Part shown: in pieces, positions 43,271-51,904 of the stretch
Numbering within the stretch: the first letter of the stretch is position 1
Layout: every line of letters begins with the position of its first letter
Assembly (NCBI GenBank): GCA_963605415.1
Contig: CAVCUL010000003.1
Coordinates: forward strand, 115,610 to 179,609
Reading direction: 5' to 3'
DNA: 64,000 nucleotides
From: CAG-217 sp963605415
GTDB taxonomy: Bacteria > Bacillota > Clostridia > Oscillospirales > Acutalibacteraceae
Notes under the pieces: generated by a model
Database searches by the model: none
What the model saw: only the letters and a program-made list of their open reading frames with translations
What the model was told of the DNA's origin: nothing
Translations under genes and position numbers: made by a program

Positions 43271-43371
43271 CATAATTTTCACTCAGAGACAGGTATTTTT
43301 CGTTACCCCAAAAAAGCAGAAAACGGCTCCCCGGGTTTTGCGCCAAGGAGCCAAAAAACATGGAATTGATT

Positions 43372-45216
43372 TTAACTAAGCTTGGCCTTTCCGGTACACA
43401 GCTGATAATAGCGTCCCTGCTGGGCCATCAGGGCGTCGTGGTCGCCCCGTTCAATAATGCTGCCGTCCTCAAGCACCATAATGGCGTTGGACTCCCGTAC
43501 CGTGGAGAGCCGATGGGCAATCACGAAGGTGGTCTTACCGGCCATCAGCCGATCCATGCCATGCTCAATGTGCTTCTCCGTACGGGTATCAATGGAGGAA
43601 GTGGCCTCGTCCAGCACCATCACCGGCGGATCCGCCACTGCCGCCCGGGCAATGGCCAGCAGCTGGCGCTGTCCCTGGCTCAGATTGCCGCCGTCGCCGG
43701 TGAGCATAGTCTGGTAGCCCTCCGGCAGCCGTCGTATAAAGGAATGAGCAGAGGCCAGCTTGGCCGCAGCAATGCACTCTTCGTCAGTGGCATCCAACCG
43801 TCCGTAACGAATATTATCCATCACCGTACCGGTAAACAGATGGGTATCCTGCAGTACCATAGCCAGACTGCGGCGCAGATCGTCCTTTTTGATGCGGCGA
43901 ATGTCAATGCCGTCATAGGTAATGGTACCCTCCTGAATATCGTAAAAGCGATTAATCAGGTTAGTAATGGTGGTTTTGCCTGCGCCTGTGGAGCCGACAA
44001 ATGCAATTTTCTGTCCCTCCTTGGCGTACAGGTTAATATGATGGAGCACCACCTTTTCCGGCACATAGGAGAAGGTTACATCATGGAACTCCACAGCCCC
44101 ATGTACCGGCACCCGGCGATCGCCGTCTTGCCAATACCACTGTTTTGCTTCCCCGGTACCGGTCACCGTCAGGGTCACCGTACCTTCATCCTCCTCGGAC
44201 GCGGTGTCCATCATCTCAAACACACGCTCCGCACCGGCCAGAGCAGAGAAAATTGTGTTCATCTGGTTGGCAATTTGGTTTATGGGCTGCGTAAACTGCT
44301 TAGCGTAGCTGAGGAAAGTGAAGAATGTGCCGATATCCATTCGACCGGTCAGTGCCAACAGACCACCGGTTAAAGCAATCATGGCATAGCCTGCATTGTT
44401 GACACCGGTGGACACCGGGCCCATCAGTCCGGCAAAAAAGTTGGCGTTGGTGGCAGCAGCGCGAAAAGCCTCGTTGTATTCCTCAAATCCATCAACGGCA
44501 GCGTCCTCATGGTTAAACACCTTAATGACCCGCATACCCTCAATAGACTCCTCAATATTGCCGTTCATCCGCCCTAAATGCGCCTGCTGGGCCTGAAAAT
44601 AGTGACGGCTTTTTTTGCCGATTTTGGTCACCGTTACCAACATGATAATCATAAACACCAGCGAAATACAAAACAGCACCGGACTCAGGGCGATCATCAT
44701 TATCACAATACCGACGAAGGTAAAGGCAGAAGATACCAGCTGCACCATGGACTGTTCCAGCATCATCTGAATATTGTCCACATCATTGGTGTAGCGACTC
44801 ATAATCTCGCCGTGGGTCTTGGTATCAAAAAAACGCAGGGGCAAGGTCTGCATATGATTAAACAGCTCTTTGCGGATCAGGTTTGTGGTTTTATAAGCAA
44901 TCTTTACCATCACCTTGCTTTGAATAAACATACAAAGGGAGGCGCCGATATAAAGCGCAGACACAATCACCAGATTGTGCATCAAATTACGCACACCTAC
45001 GGTAGCAAAATTACCCGCCTGGATTGAGGACTCAATATCATTCAAAATCGGCTTGAGCCAATAAGAGGCGCCTACAGAACAAACGGTGCTGGCCACCAGC
45101 ATCACCAGTACTGCCAGCAGCATAAACTTGCTTTTGCCCATATATTGCAAAATACGCCCAAAGGTCTTTTTGGCATTCTTCGGCTTTTTATAATCTGTTT
45201 TTCTCGGTCCCGGCAT
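43372..45216 (-). CDS. ABC exporter, catalytic half-transporter (second pair)
   Basis: 614 residues: a basic N-terminus (MPGPRKTDYKKPKNAKK), six membrane helices, then a nucleotide-binding domain. Walker A is VGSTGAGKTT, the signature LSQGQRQL and Walker B VMVLDEATSSID with the catalytic Glu. An insert of about 30 residues (TLTVTGTGEAKQWYWQDGD) lies between the membrane and ATPase domains. The start overlaps the stop of the partner gene (TAATG). With its partner and the upstream MarR gene it forms a regulated drug-efflux operon. Confidence 0.93.
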   Translation of the reverse strand: MPGPRKTDYKKPKNAKKTFGRILQYMGKSKFMLLAVLVMLVASTVCSVGASYWLKPILNDIESSIQAGNFATVGVRNLMHNLVIVSALYIGASLCMFIQSKVMVKIAYKTTNLIRKELFNHMQTLPLRFFDTKTHGEIMSRYTNDVDNIQMMLEQSMVQLVSSAFTFVGIVIMMIALSPVLFCISLVFMIIMLVTVTKIGKKSRHYFQAQQAHLGRMNGNIEESIEGMRVIKVFNHEDAAVDGFEEYNEAFRAAATNANFFAGLMGPVSTGVNNAGYAMIALTGGLLALTGRMDIGTFFTFLSYAKQFTQPINQIANQMNTIFSALAGAERVFEMMDTASEEDEGTVTLTVTGTGEAKQWYWQDGDRRVPVHGAVEFHDVTFSYVPEKVVLHHINLYAKEGQKIAFVGSTGAGKTTITNLINRFYDIQEGTITYDGIDIRRIKKDDLRRSLAMVLQDTHLFTGTVMDNIRYGRLDATDEECIAAAKLASAHSFIRRLPEGYQTMLTGDGGNLSQGQRQLLAIARAAVADPPVMVLDEATSSIDTRTEKHIEHGMDRLMAGKTTFVIAHRLSTVRESNAIMVLEDGSIIERGDHDALMAQQGRYYQLCTGKAKLS

Positions 45217-46961
45217 TATTCACTCACTCCCTTCGCCTGTGTACGCACAATCTCGTTGTAGATCTCGTTATCGGCCAGCAACTCCTCATGTGTACCGATG
45301 CCTTTGATCTGGCCGTCGTCCAACACCAGAATCTGGTCTGCTTCCTGCACGGAGCTAACCCGCTGGGCAATGATAAATACGGTAGTATCCTTAAAATCCC
45401 GGTAAAAGCTCTCCCGGATTTTGGCCTCCGTTGCCGTATCTACAGCAGAGGTGGAATCATCTAAAATCAAAATCTTCGGGTGTTTAATCATGGCACGGGC
45501 AATACAAAGTCGCTGCTTTTGCCCGCCGCTCAGATTCAGACCGCCCTGACTTAGATCCGTATCATAGCCTTTGGGCTGTGCCATCACAAAGTCGTGGGCT
45601 TGGGCTGCTTTACAGGCGGCTACGATTTCTTCATCGGTAGCGTCCTTTTTACCCCAACAAATATTTTCTTTAATGGTACCGCTAAAGAGCACATTCTTTT
45701 GCAGCACCACACCGATCATCTCACGCAGCGCAACCAAATCATACTTGCGCACATCCACTCCGTCAATCAACACCTGCCCGGCGGTCACATCGTACAGTCG
45801 TGGAATCAGATTGACCAGACTGCTTTTGCCGCACCCGGTGCCGCCTACGATACCGATCACCTGTCCCGGCTTGGCGGTAAAACTGATTTGCTCTAAGATA
45901 TCGTCGCCGTGACCCTCTGTGTTGTACTTAAAGCTCACATTCCGGAACTCTACGCCCCCCTGGGGTGCCTCCGGCACATAGGGATTCTCCGGATTGGTAA
46001 TATCCACTTCTGTATCCAGCACCTCAACCACACGATCGCCGCAGGCTTTGCCGCGGGCCAGCTGCAGCAACATCATGGAGATCATCATCAGGTTCATGAG
46101 TATTTGGATCACATAAGAAGCAAAAACGGAAATCTGGCCTACCGCCATCAACCCCTCGTTAGCCTCCAGCGCGCCCTTATAGTATACAAAGACCACCACG
46201 GCGTTGAGCATCAGCATCATCACCGGCATTACGGTCACGATCAGCCCCGCCGCTTTGGCACCCTGGGCTGCCAGATCATCAGAGGCGGCATGAAATTTCT
46301 CTTTTTCGTGATCCTCCCGCACATAAGCCTTGACCACCCGCATACCGATCAGATTCTCTTGCACCACACGGTTCACATTGTCAATTTTTTTCTGCATCTT
46401 TTGGAACATAGGAAAACCGAACTTCAAAATGCAGGCCACCACCACAATCAGAATCGGCAGCAGCACCAAAAGCATGGCGCTCATTCTGGGATTGATGGAC
46501 ACGGCAAACACCGCAGCCACAATCACCAGCGACGGCACACGCACCAAAATCCGAAGACTCATCATAACCACATTTTGCAGGGTGGTCACATCATTGGTCA
46601 TGCGCGTGGTCAGCGACGCGGTAGAAAAAGTATCAATATTCTTAAAGGAAAAGCGGCTGATCTTGCGATACATATCTCCACGCAGCCGAAAGGCAAACCG
46701 CTGGCTTACATCCGCAGAACTTTTCATAGTGATAATGCCGCCCAGCAAACCCAGCACGGCCAGCCCAAACATACCCAGTCCGCTGACAATCACCGTCGTG
46801 CGCAGCGTCTCCGGCGCGGTGGTAGTGCTCACTTTTTCATAAATCCCATTGGCCAAAGAGGGCAATGCCAGCTCGCATATGGCCTCTACAATCATACCTG
46901 CGGCACTGATTGCAGACAGCAACCACAAGCCCTTCATGTACTTGGATAATTTTTTTAACAT
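45216..46961 (-). CDS. ABC exporter, degenerate-site half-transporter (second pair)
   Basis: 581 residues from the ATG at 46961 (MLKKLSKYMKGLW), chosen for its AAAGGAG site; a start at 46985 is possible. Six membrane helices, then Walker A VGGTGCGKSS, signature LSGGQKQR, and Walker B ILILDDSTSAVD, with Asp in place of the catalytic Glu. As in the first exporter pair, this marks the non-hydrolysing partner of a heterodimer. It lies 42 bases after a MarR gene. Confidence 0.93.
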   Translation of the reverse strand: MLKKLSKYMKGLWLLSAISAAGMIVEAICELALPSLANGIYEKVSTTTAPETLRTTVIVSGLGMFGLAVLGLLGGIITMKSSADVSQRFAFRLRGDMYRKISRFSFKNIDTFSTASLTTRMTNDVTTLQNVVMMSLRILVRVPSLVIVAAVFAVSINPRMSAMLLVLLPILIVVVACILKFGFPMFQKMQKKIDNVNRVVQENLIGMRVVKAYVREDHEKEKFHAASDDLAAQGAKAAGLIVTVMPVMMLMLNAVVVFVYYKGALEANEGLMAVGQISVFASYVIQILMNLMMISMMLLQLARGKACGDRVVEVLDTEVDITNPENPYVPEAPQGGVEFRNVSFKYNTEGHGDDILEQISFTAKPGQVIGIVGGTGCGKSSLVNLIPRLYDVTAGQVLIDGVDVRKYDLVALREMIGVVLQKNVLFSGTIKENICWGKKDATDEEIVAACKAAQAHDFVMAQPKGYDTDLSQGGLNLSGGQKQRLCIARAMIKHPKILILDDSTSAVDTATEAKIRESFYRDFKDTTVFIIAQRVSSVQEADQILVLDDGQIKGIGTHEELLADNEIYNEIVRTQAKGVSE

Positions 46962-47003
46962 CAAATTCTCCTTTCTGTTTTCCAAATTATACAGCAGCGG
47001 CGC

Positions 47004-47468
47004 TTAGTCCGACACATTCTCGCGACTCACATTTTGTAGCGCCTGCTCCAGCAAACGCGCCAATTCCAGCACTTGCTCCCGGCTCATACCGGCAGTGAGC
47101 ACGCTTTCCAGCGCGTCCATCTTTTGGTGAATTTTTTTCGGTGCGTCATCCGCTGCGGGCGTCAAATACAACCGCATAATTCGGGCGTCATGTTCATCCG
47201 CCCGTTTTTCAATAAATCCGGCCTTTTCCATACGCTTAACAGACACGCTGGCGGTAGCGCTGGCCACACCCAGGGCGCGACTCAACTGTGCCAAGGTCAT
47301 CCCCGGCTCTCGGCTGAGCAGCAGCAAAACATCCTGCTGACCGGAGAACAGGCCTTGCTCCGCAACGGCAGCGTTAAAAGTCTTGCGCAAATATTTAGAA
47401 AGTTCCATCACCCGGGGACCGATTTGATCCGGCCGTAAAGGGCGGCGATGGCAGGGCTTTAACTCCAT
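47004..47468 (-). CDS. MarR-family transcriptional regulator
   Basis: A 154-residue winged-helix regulator: recognition region LAQLSRALGVASATASVSVK, then the wing with GFIEKRADEHDARIMRLYLT. It leads the operon with the two ABC exporter genes, and a palindrome lies over its transcription start, so it very likely represses itself and the exporter until a ligand binds. The start at 47468 follows AAAGGAAG. Confidence 0.92.
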   Translation of the reverse strand: MELKPCHRRPLRPDQIGPRVMELSKYLRKTFNAAVAEQGLFSGQQDVLLLLSREPGMTLAQLSRALGVASATASVSVKRMEKAGFIEKRADEHDARIMRLYLTPAADDAPKKIHQKMDALESVLTAGMSREQVLELARLLEQALQNVSRENVSD

Positions 47469-47493
47469 ACATGCACTTCCTTTTCATTCATTT

Positions 47494-47551
47494 AGCCGCC
47501 TATCATTAGTCGGCTTGTGATATATTTTAGCACACTTGCACAAAAAGTCAA
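47494..47551 (-). promoter_or_regulatory. Promoter and palindromic operator of the marR-ABC operon
   Basis: Minus-strand TTGACT (47551-47546), 16 bases, TAAAAT (47529-47524). At 47494-47515 lies an inverted repeat AGCCGnCTA-N4-TAGnCGGCT, covering the expected start site. This is a good MarR-type operator position for autorepression. Confidence 0.7.
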
Positions 47552-47559
47552 GCATTATA

Positions 47560-47588
47560 TTGTAAAACCCGCCAAAGTGTGATAGAAT
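47560..47588 (+). promoter_or_regulatory. Promoter of rsmA
   Basis: TTGTAA (47560-47565), 17 bases, TAGAAT (47583-47588), 25 bases before the rsmA start; it diverges from the marR promoter. Confidence 0.65.
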
Positions 47589-47613
47589 AGGCAACCGTTA
47601 GAGGAGCGGCTGT

Positions 47614-48480
47614 ATGGATTTATATGATTATAATACTATAAAGAGAATCTTGACCCGTCACGGTTTTACTTTTTCCAAAGCGCTGGGGCAGAATTTTTTA
47701 ATTGATCCCACCGTGTGCCCGCGCATGGCTGCGGCTCTGGAAGCAGATGACCATACCGGCGTGCTGGAAATCGGGCCGGGCATCGGTGTGCTCACCAAGG
47801 AGCTGTCTGCCGTGTGCGGCCGAGTGGCCGCCGTGGAGTTGGATCGCCGACTGCCGGATGTGCTGGCTGAAACCCTTGCAGATTGCCCCAATGTGCAGAT
47901 CGTCCCCGGAGATGTGCTTCAAATGGATCTGCAGACACTGTTTGCACAACAGTTTTCAAATTTCGATCGGATTGAAGTCTGCGCCAATCTCCCCTACTAT
48001 ATCACCACACCGGTGCTGATGCGTCTGCTGGAAAGCGACCTGCCTATTGATCGTCTGGTGGTGATGGTACAGCTGGAGGCGGCTCGCCGCCTGTGTGCCC
48101 CGCTGGGCAGCCGGGACTGCGGAGCCGTATCTGCCGCCGTGGAGTATTATACGCAAGCGGAGATTTTGTTTGAAGTGGGAAGGGACAGCTTTTATCCCAG
48201 TCCGAATGTGGACTCCGCGGTGATTGTCCTGACCCGGCGGCAGCAGCCCCCGGTACAGGTATCGGACGAGGTCTATTTTTTCCGTGTGGTTAAGGGTGCC
48301 TTTTTGCAGCGGCGCAAAACTCTGGCTAACAGTCTGAATGCCGCCCTGGGTGTACCTAAAGCAGAGCTGACTGCGCTGTTCCAAGCCTTGGGGCTGAGTG
48401 CCACTGTGCGGGCCGAGCAACTGACCATGCCCCAGATGGCCGCACTGGCAAACGCACTGTATGAAAAGAGGAATTTCTAA
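47614..48480 (+). CDS. rsmA: 16S rRNA dimethyltransferase RsmA (KsgA)
   Basis: Dimethylates A1518/A1519 in 16S rRNA helix 45, a late ribosome-assembly checkpoint. The 288-residue protein starts TRHGFTFSKALGQNFLIDP. SAM motifs are VLEIGPGIGVLT and AVELDRRL; the catalytic motif IV is NLPYYIT. A GAGGAG site precedes the ATG. It is followed after 3 bases by a MATE gene. Confidence 0.97.
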   Translation: MDLYDYNTIKRILTRHGFTFSKALGQNFLIDPTVCPRMAAALEADDHTGVLEIGPGIGVLTKELSAVCGRVAAVELDRRLPDVLAETLADCPNVQIVPGDVLQMDLQTLFAQQFSNFDRIEVCANLPYYITTPVLMRLLESDLPIDRLVVMVQLEAARRLCAPLGSRDCGAVSAAVEYYTQAEILFEVGRDSFYPSPNVDSAVIVLTRRQQPPVQVSDEVYFFRVVKGAFLQRRKTLANSLNAALGVPKAELTALFQALGLSATVRAEQLTMPQMAALANALYEKRNF

Positions 48481-48483
48481 ATC

Positions 48484-49881
48484 GTGAAAGATAACACACA
48501 AGTATTTGAAAGTTACGCCGTACCCCGTGCCGTGCGCACGCTGGCACTGCCCAGCATGATGGGTATGCTGATGAACATTGTATATAATCTAGCAGACACA
48601 TTCTTTGTGGGTCAGACCGGCAACGCCAACATGGTGGCCGCCGTGTCGGTAACTATGCCACTGTTTTTGCTGTTTATTGCCTGTGGCAACCTATTTGGCG
48701 TGGGCGGATGCGCCTTTGTCAGCCGCTCTTTGGGTGAAGGCAAGAGTGAAAAAGTCAAGACCATCAGTAGTTTTTGTTTCTACAGCGCCATTGTTGTGGG
48801 GCTGGTAATGACCGTGCTGTTTTTGGTGTTTCGCCGCGCCGTACTGTATGCCGTGGGTGCTTCAGACGCCACCTTTGACTATGCAGTGGATTATCTGAAA
48901 TATGTAGCCATCGGCTCGCCATTTATCGTGTCCGCTGTCATGCTGGGCAACCTGGTGCGAGGCGAGGGTGCTGCGCGGGTGTCTATGCTCGGCAGTGTTA
49001 TCGGCCAGGTGGTCAATGTGGTGCTTGATCCCATATTCATTCTCAATAAGGGCGACCGGCTCTTTGGTCTCTCCATGCCCTTCGGCACCGGTCAGGGCGT
49101 GGCCGGCGCCGCCATTGCCACCGTCATTGGCAATGTAGTCAGCGTGATATTCTTTCTGCTTTACTTTTTGCGGGGCAAGTCCATTTTATCCATCAATCCT
49201 GCCCGCTATCGGGTGCGCGGCGGCATTGCCCGTGGGGTCATCACCGTGGGGCTGCCTGCGGCCATTAACAATTTGCTGATGAGCGTGTCCAACATTCTCA
49301 TCAATGTATTTTTGCAGGCTTACGGCGACAGCGCAGTGGCGGCCATGGGTATCACCATGAAAGCCAATATGCTGGTGGTCATGCTGCAGCTGGGCCTGGC
49401 GCAAGGTGTACAACCGCTGGTAGGCTACTGCTACGGTGCCAACAAGCTGGATCGTCTGCGCAACAGCATTCGATTCTCCTGCGCCTGCAATGTTGTACTG
49501 GGCACCGTGATCACCGTGGTGTACTTTATCTTTACCCGCCAGGTGGTCAGTTTGTTTATTGACGATCCGACGGTAATTGACTACGGGGTCAAAATGCTGC
49601 GGGCACTGATGACCTCCGGTCCGGTAATCGGCTGCATGTTCGTGCTGAACTTCTCTTTCCAGGGCATGGGCAAGGGTACCCAGAGTATGATCCTATCATT
49701 GAGCCGCCAGGGATTGATTTATTTTCCTCTGTTGATTATAATGAATAAGACAGTGGGTCTGGACGGCATTATCTGGTCTCAGGCAGTAGCCGACCTGGCC
49801 TGCACGGTTATGAGCGTGGTTATGTTCCTATTGGTGGTGCGCAAACTGCGCCGAGGGCAAAAGACCGCACCGAAAGCATAA
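48484..49881 (+). CDS. MATE family efflux transporter
   Basis: A 465-residue transporter with twelve hydrophobic helices in two similar halves. Family marks: LALPSMMGMLMNIVYNLADT and FVGQTGNANMVAAVS at the start, and GLAQGVQPLVGYCYGAN in the second half. It exports cationic compounds using Na+ or H+. The start is GTG (48484), with a GAGG site 12 bases upstream. It overlaps no neighbour but is close to both, so may form an operon with rsmA. Confidence 0.93.
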   Translation: MKDNTQVFESYAVPRAVRTLALPSMMGMLMNIVYNLADTFFVGQTGNANMVAAVSVTMPLFLLFIACGNLFGVGGCAFVSRSLGEGKSEKVKTISSFCFYSAIVVGLVMTVLFLVFRRAVLYAVGASDATFDYAVDYLKYVAIGSPFIVSAVMLGNLVRGEGAARVSMLGSVIGQVVNVVLDPIFILNKGDRLFGLSMPFGTGQGVAGAAIATVIGNVVSVIFFLLYFLRGKSILSINPARYRVRGGIARGVITVGLPAAINNLLMSVSNILINVFLQAYGDSAVAAMGITMKANMLVVMLQLGLAQGVQPLVGYCYGANKLDRLRNSIRFSCACNVVLGTVITVVYFIFTRQVVSLFIDDPTVIDYGVKMLRALMTSGPVIGCMFVLNFSFQGMGKGTQSMILSLSRQGLIYFPLLIIMNKTVGLDGIIWSQAVADLACTVMSVVMFLLVVRKLRRGQKTAPKA

Positions 49882-49898
49882 GAAAGGGAGATAACAAA

Positions 49899-50465
49899 TT
49901 GGAACTATCCCATTGGAATAAAAAAGAGCAGGCACCCATGGTGGAATTTTTCAGTGCGTCACTGATATCTCATCCGTTGATGATGTATTACTGCCCGGAC
50001 CGCAGCAAACGGGAAAAATTCATCACCCGTTACATGGAGCACAACCTGCCCCATTGGATTGCGGACGGCACTGTACTGGTCAGTGATTCGGCACATGTGG
50101 CTGGTGTTTTGCTGCCGAAAAATGCGCCGGAGTACCGCACTATGCCCATTTTGACAGGTGATCGCACGCGGCGAATTCAGGCCCACCGGAATGTGACCCG
50201 TAATATTGTGGGGGTAATGATTCCCAGAGAAAAGCCGGTACAGGTGCTCACCCTCTTCGGCAACACCACCGCCCAAAAGCAGGAGCTTCTCCAGCTGGCG
50301 TCCGAGGCGCAGGACCTGGCAGATGAAAAGCAGTTTGTCCTGGTGTACGACACCTTCTCCCGACGCCTGGTGGACGCGCTGGAGGCGCAGGGCTTCTCCA
50401 CCGGTTACCAACGCAACTTCCTGGATACCCACTTCATCCAAACCCTAATGACCTATAATATATAA
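49899..50465 (+). CDS. GNAT-like acetyltransferase
   Basis: A 188-residue protein with features of divergent N-acetyltransferases: an N-terminal helix pair (ASLISHPLMMYYCPD), the HWIADGTVLVSDSAHVAGVL strand pair, and a C-terminal half typical of the acetyl-CoA fold (FVLVYDTFSRRLVDALEAQG and GFSTGYQRNF). No clear Q/RxxGxG/A loop is visible. The start is TTG (49899) with GGGAG 8 bases upstream; the next in-frame ATG is at 49938. Its terminator lies at 50478. Confidence 0.7.
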   Translation: MELSHWNKKEQAPMVEFFSASLISHPLMMYYCPDRSKREKFITRYMEHNLPHWIADGTVLVSDSAHVAGVLLPKNAPEYRTMPILTGDRTRRIQAHRNVTRNIVGVMIPREKPVQVLTLFGNTTAQKQELLQLASEAQDLADEKQFVLVYDTFSRRLVDALEAQGFSTGYQRNFLDTHFIQTLMTYNI

Positions 50466-50477
50466 TGTAAAGCAAAG

Positions 50478-50501
50478 GCAGTCCACCCGGGCTGCTTTTT
50501 T
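50478..50501 (+). terminator. Terminator after the GNAT-like gene
   Basis: GCAGTCC and GGGCTGC (50478-50484, 50489-50495) form a 7-bp stem including one G-T pair; six T follow. Confidence 0.75.
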
Positions 50502-50503
50502 AA

Positions 50504-50532
50504 TAGACAAGCGATGTACGGTGTGGTATAGT
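50504..50532 (+). promoter_or_regulatory. Promoter of uxaBA with adjacent inverted repeat
   Basis: TAGACA (50504-50509), 17 bases, TATAGT (50527-50532). Downstream, CCAAAT and ATTTGG (50557-50571) form an inverted repeat that includes the GGAG ribosome site, a possible operator or a translation-control hairpin. Confidence 0.6.
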
Positions 50533-50581
50533 GAATATAACCCGCCGTTAGACCGGCCAAATCCTATTTGGAGAACAAAAA

Positions 50582-51904
50582 ATGCAAGAAACCATTATCC
50601 AGTTTGGCACCGGCAACTTCCTGAGGGGATTTGCCGATGACTTTATTCAGCAACTAAATGACAAGGGCCTATATGCGGGCCAAGTGGTGGTGGTGTCCCC
50701 TACCGACTCCGCTACGGTAGAGAAGATCAATGCACAGGCTGGCTGCTACCACCTGCTGCTGCGGGGGCTGGCAGAGGGCCAACCGATAAACGATCTGCGA
50801 GAGATCCGCTGCATTTCCCGCGCTGTCAATCCGTACCGGGACTTTGACGCCTATTTGACACTGGCACGGCAGCCGGAATTGCGCTTTGTAATTTCCAACA
50901 CCACCGAGACGGGCATTCAGTTTGACCCCAACTGCCGCCTGACGGATCGGCCCGCCGCCGCATTCCCTGCCAAACTGACCCAGTTGCTGTACGCTCGTTA
51001 CCAAGCTCATTTGCCCGGGCTGGTGATCCTGGCCTGCGAGCTGATCGACAACAACGGCCAAGCGCTAAAGCACTGCGTGCGCCGCTATGGGGAGCAGTGG
51101 CAGCTGGGAGCGGACTTTGTCCGCTGGCTGGAAAAAGAAAACACCTTTTGCAGCACGCTGGTGGACCGGATCGTCACCGGCTATCCTCGCGATGAGGCAG
51201 CTGAGATCGGCGCCCGGATCGGCACGGACGACGCCCTGCTGGACGCCGCCGAGCCTTACCACCTATGGGTGATTGAAGGGAATTTTGAAAAGGAACTGCC
51301 CTTGCAGGCAGCGGGGCTGAATGTGGTTTGGACCAACCGAGTAGCCCCCTATAAAAAGATGAAAGTGCGTATACTCAACGGCGCCCACACCGCATTGGTG
51401 TTTCCCTCTCTGCTGTGCGGGGTGGAGACAGTGGGCGAGAGCCTGAAAGACAAGGATCTTGCGGCCTTTTTAGACGGCTGCCTGCACCGCTACATTCTGC
51501 CCACCCTGGATAATCAGGCGGAGGCAGAAGCCTTTGCAAAAGCGGTGTTGGAGCGCTTTTCCAACCCCTATATCCACCACCGATGGCAGTCCATCGCCCT
51601 GAATTCCGTCAGCAAATACACCGCCCGGGTGCTGCCCACTTTGCTGGACACGGTCGCCGCTGGCGCGCCGGTGCCCCGGCCCCTGGTGTTTTCTTTGGCC
51701 TGCCTGATCGAGTATTATAAAACCCGCCCGGTAACGGACGACCCGACCCGGGCGGCATTTATCAAAGAGAACCCCATTCCGGCAATCATGGCAAACGCCG
51801 ATCTGTGGGGCACGGACCTGTCTTTCTTGACGGACACGGTCACGGCGTGCACGGAAAAGCTGCACCAATACGGCGTGCGGGAGGCAATGCTATGGAGTAT
51901 GTGA
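50582..51904 (+). CDS. uxaB: Tagaturonate reductase (altronate oxidoreductase)
   Basis: Reduces D-tagaturonate to D-altronate with NADH in galacturonate breakdown. The 440-residue protein of the mannitol-dehydrogenase superfamily starts IIQFGTGNFLRGFADDF. It contains WVIEGNFEKELP and the catalytic Lys-Asn motif KKMKVRILNGAHTA. uxaA overlaps its 3' end by 13 bases, so both steps are co-expressed, consistent with pectin use in the gut. Confidence 0.93.
   Translation: MQETIIQFGTGNFLRGFADDFIQQLNDKGLYAGQVVVVSPTDSATVEKINAQAGCYHLLLRGLAEGQPINDLREIRCISRAVNPYRDFDAYLTLARQPELRFVISNTTETGIQFDPNCRLTDRPAAAFPAKLTQLLYARYQAHLPGLVILACELIDNNGQALKHCVRRYGEQWQLGADFVRWLEKENTFCSTLVDRIVTGYPRDEAAEIGARIGTDDALLDAAEPYHLWVIEGNFEKELPLQAAGLNVVWTNRVAPYKKMKVRILNGAHTALVFPSLLCGVETVGESLKDKDLAAFLDGCLHRYILPTLDNQAEAEAFAKAVLERFSNPYIHHRWQSIALNSVSKYTARVLPTLLDTVAAGAPVPRPLVFSLACLIEYYKTRPVTDDPTRAAFIKENPIPAIMANADLWGTDLSFLTDTVTACTEKLHQYGVREAMLWSM

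Noticed and set aside
43053..43379. 108-codon plus-strand frame across the candidate RNA
   Set aside because: It crosses a terminator and three tandem repeats and has no ribosome site or family signs.
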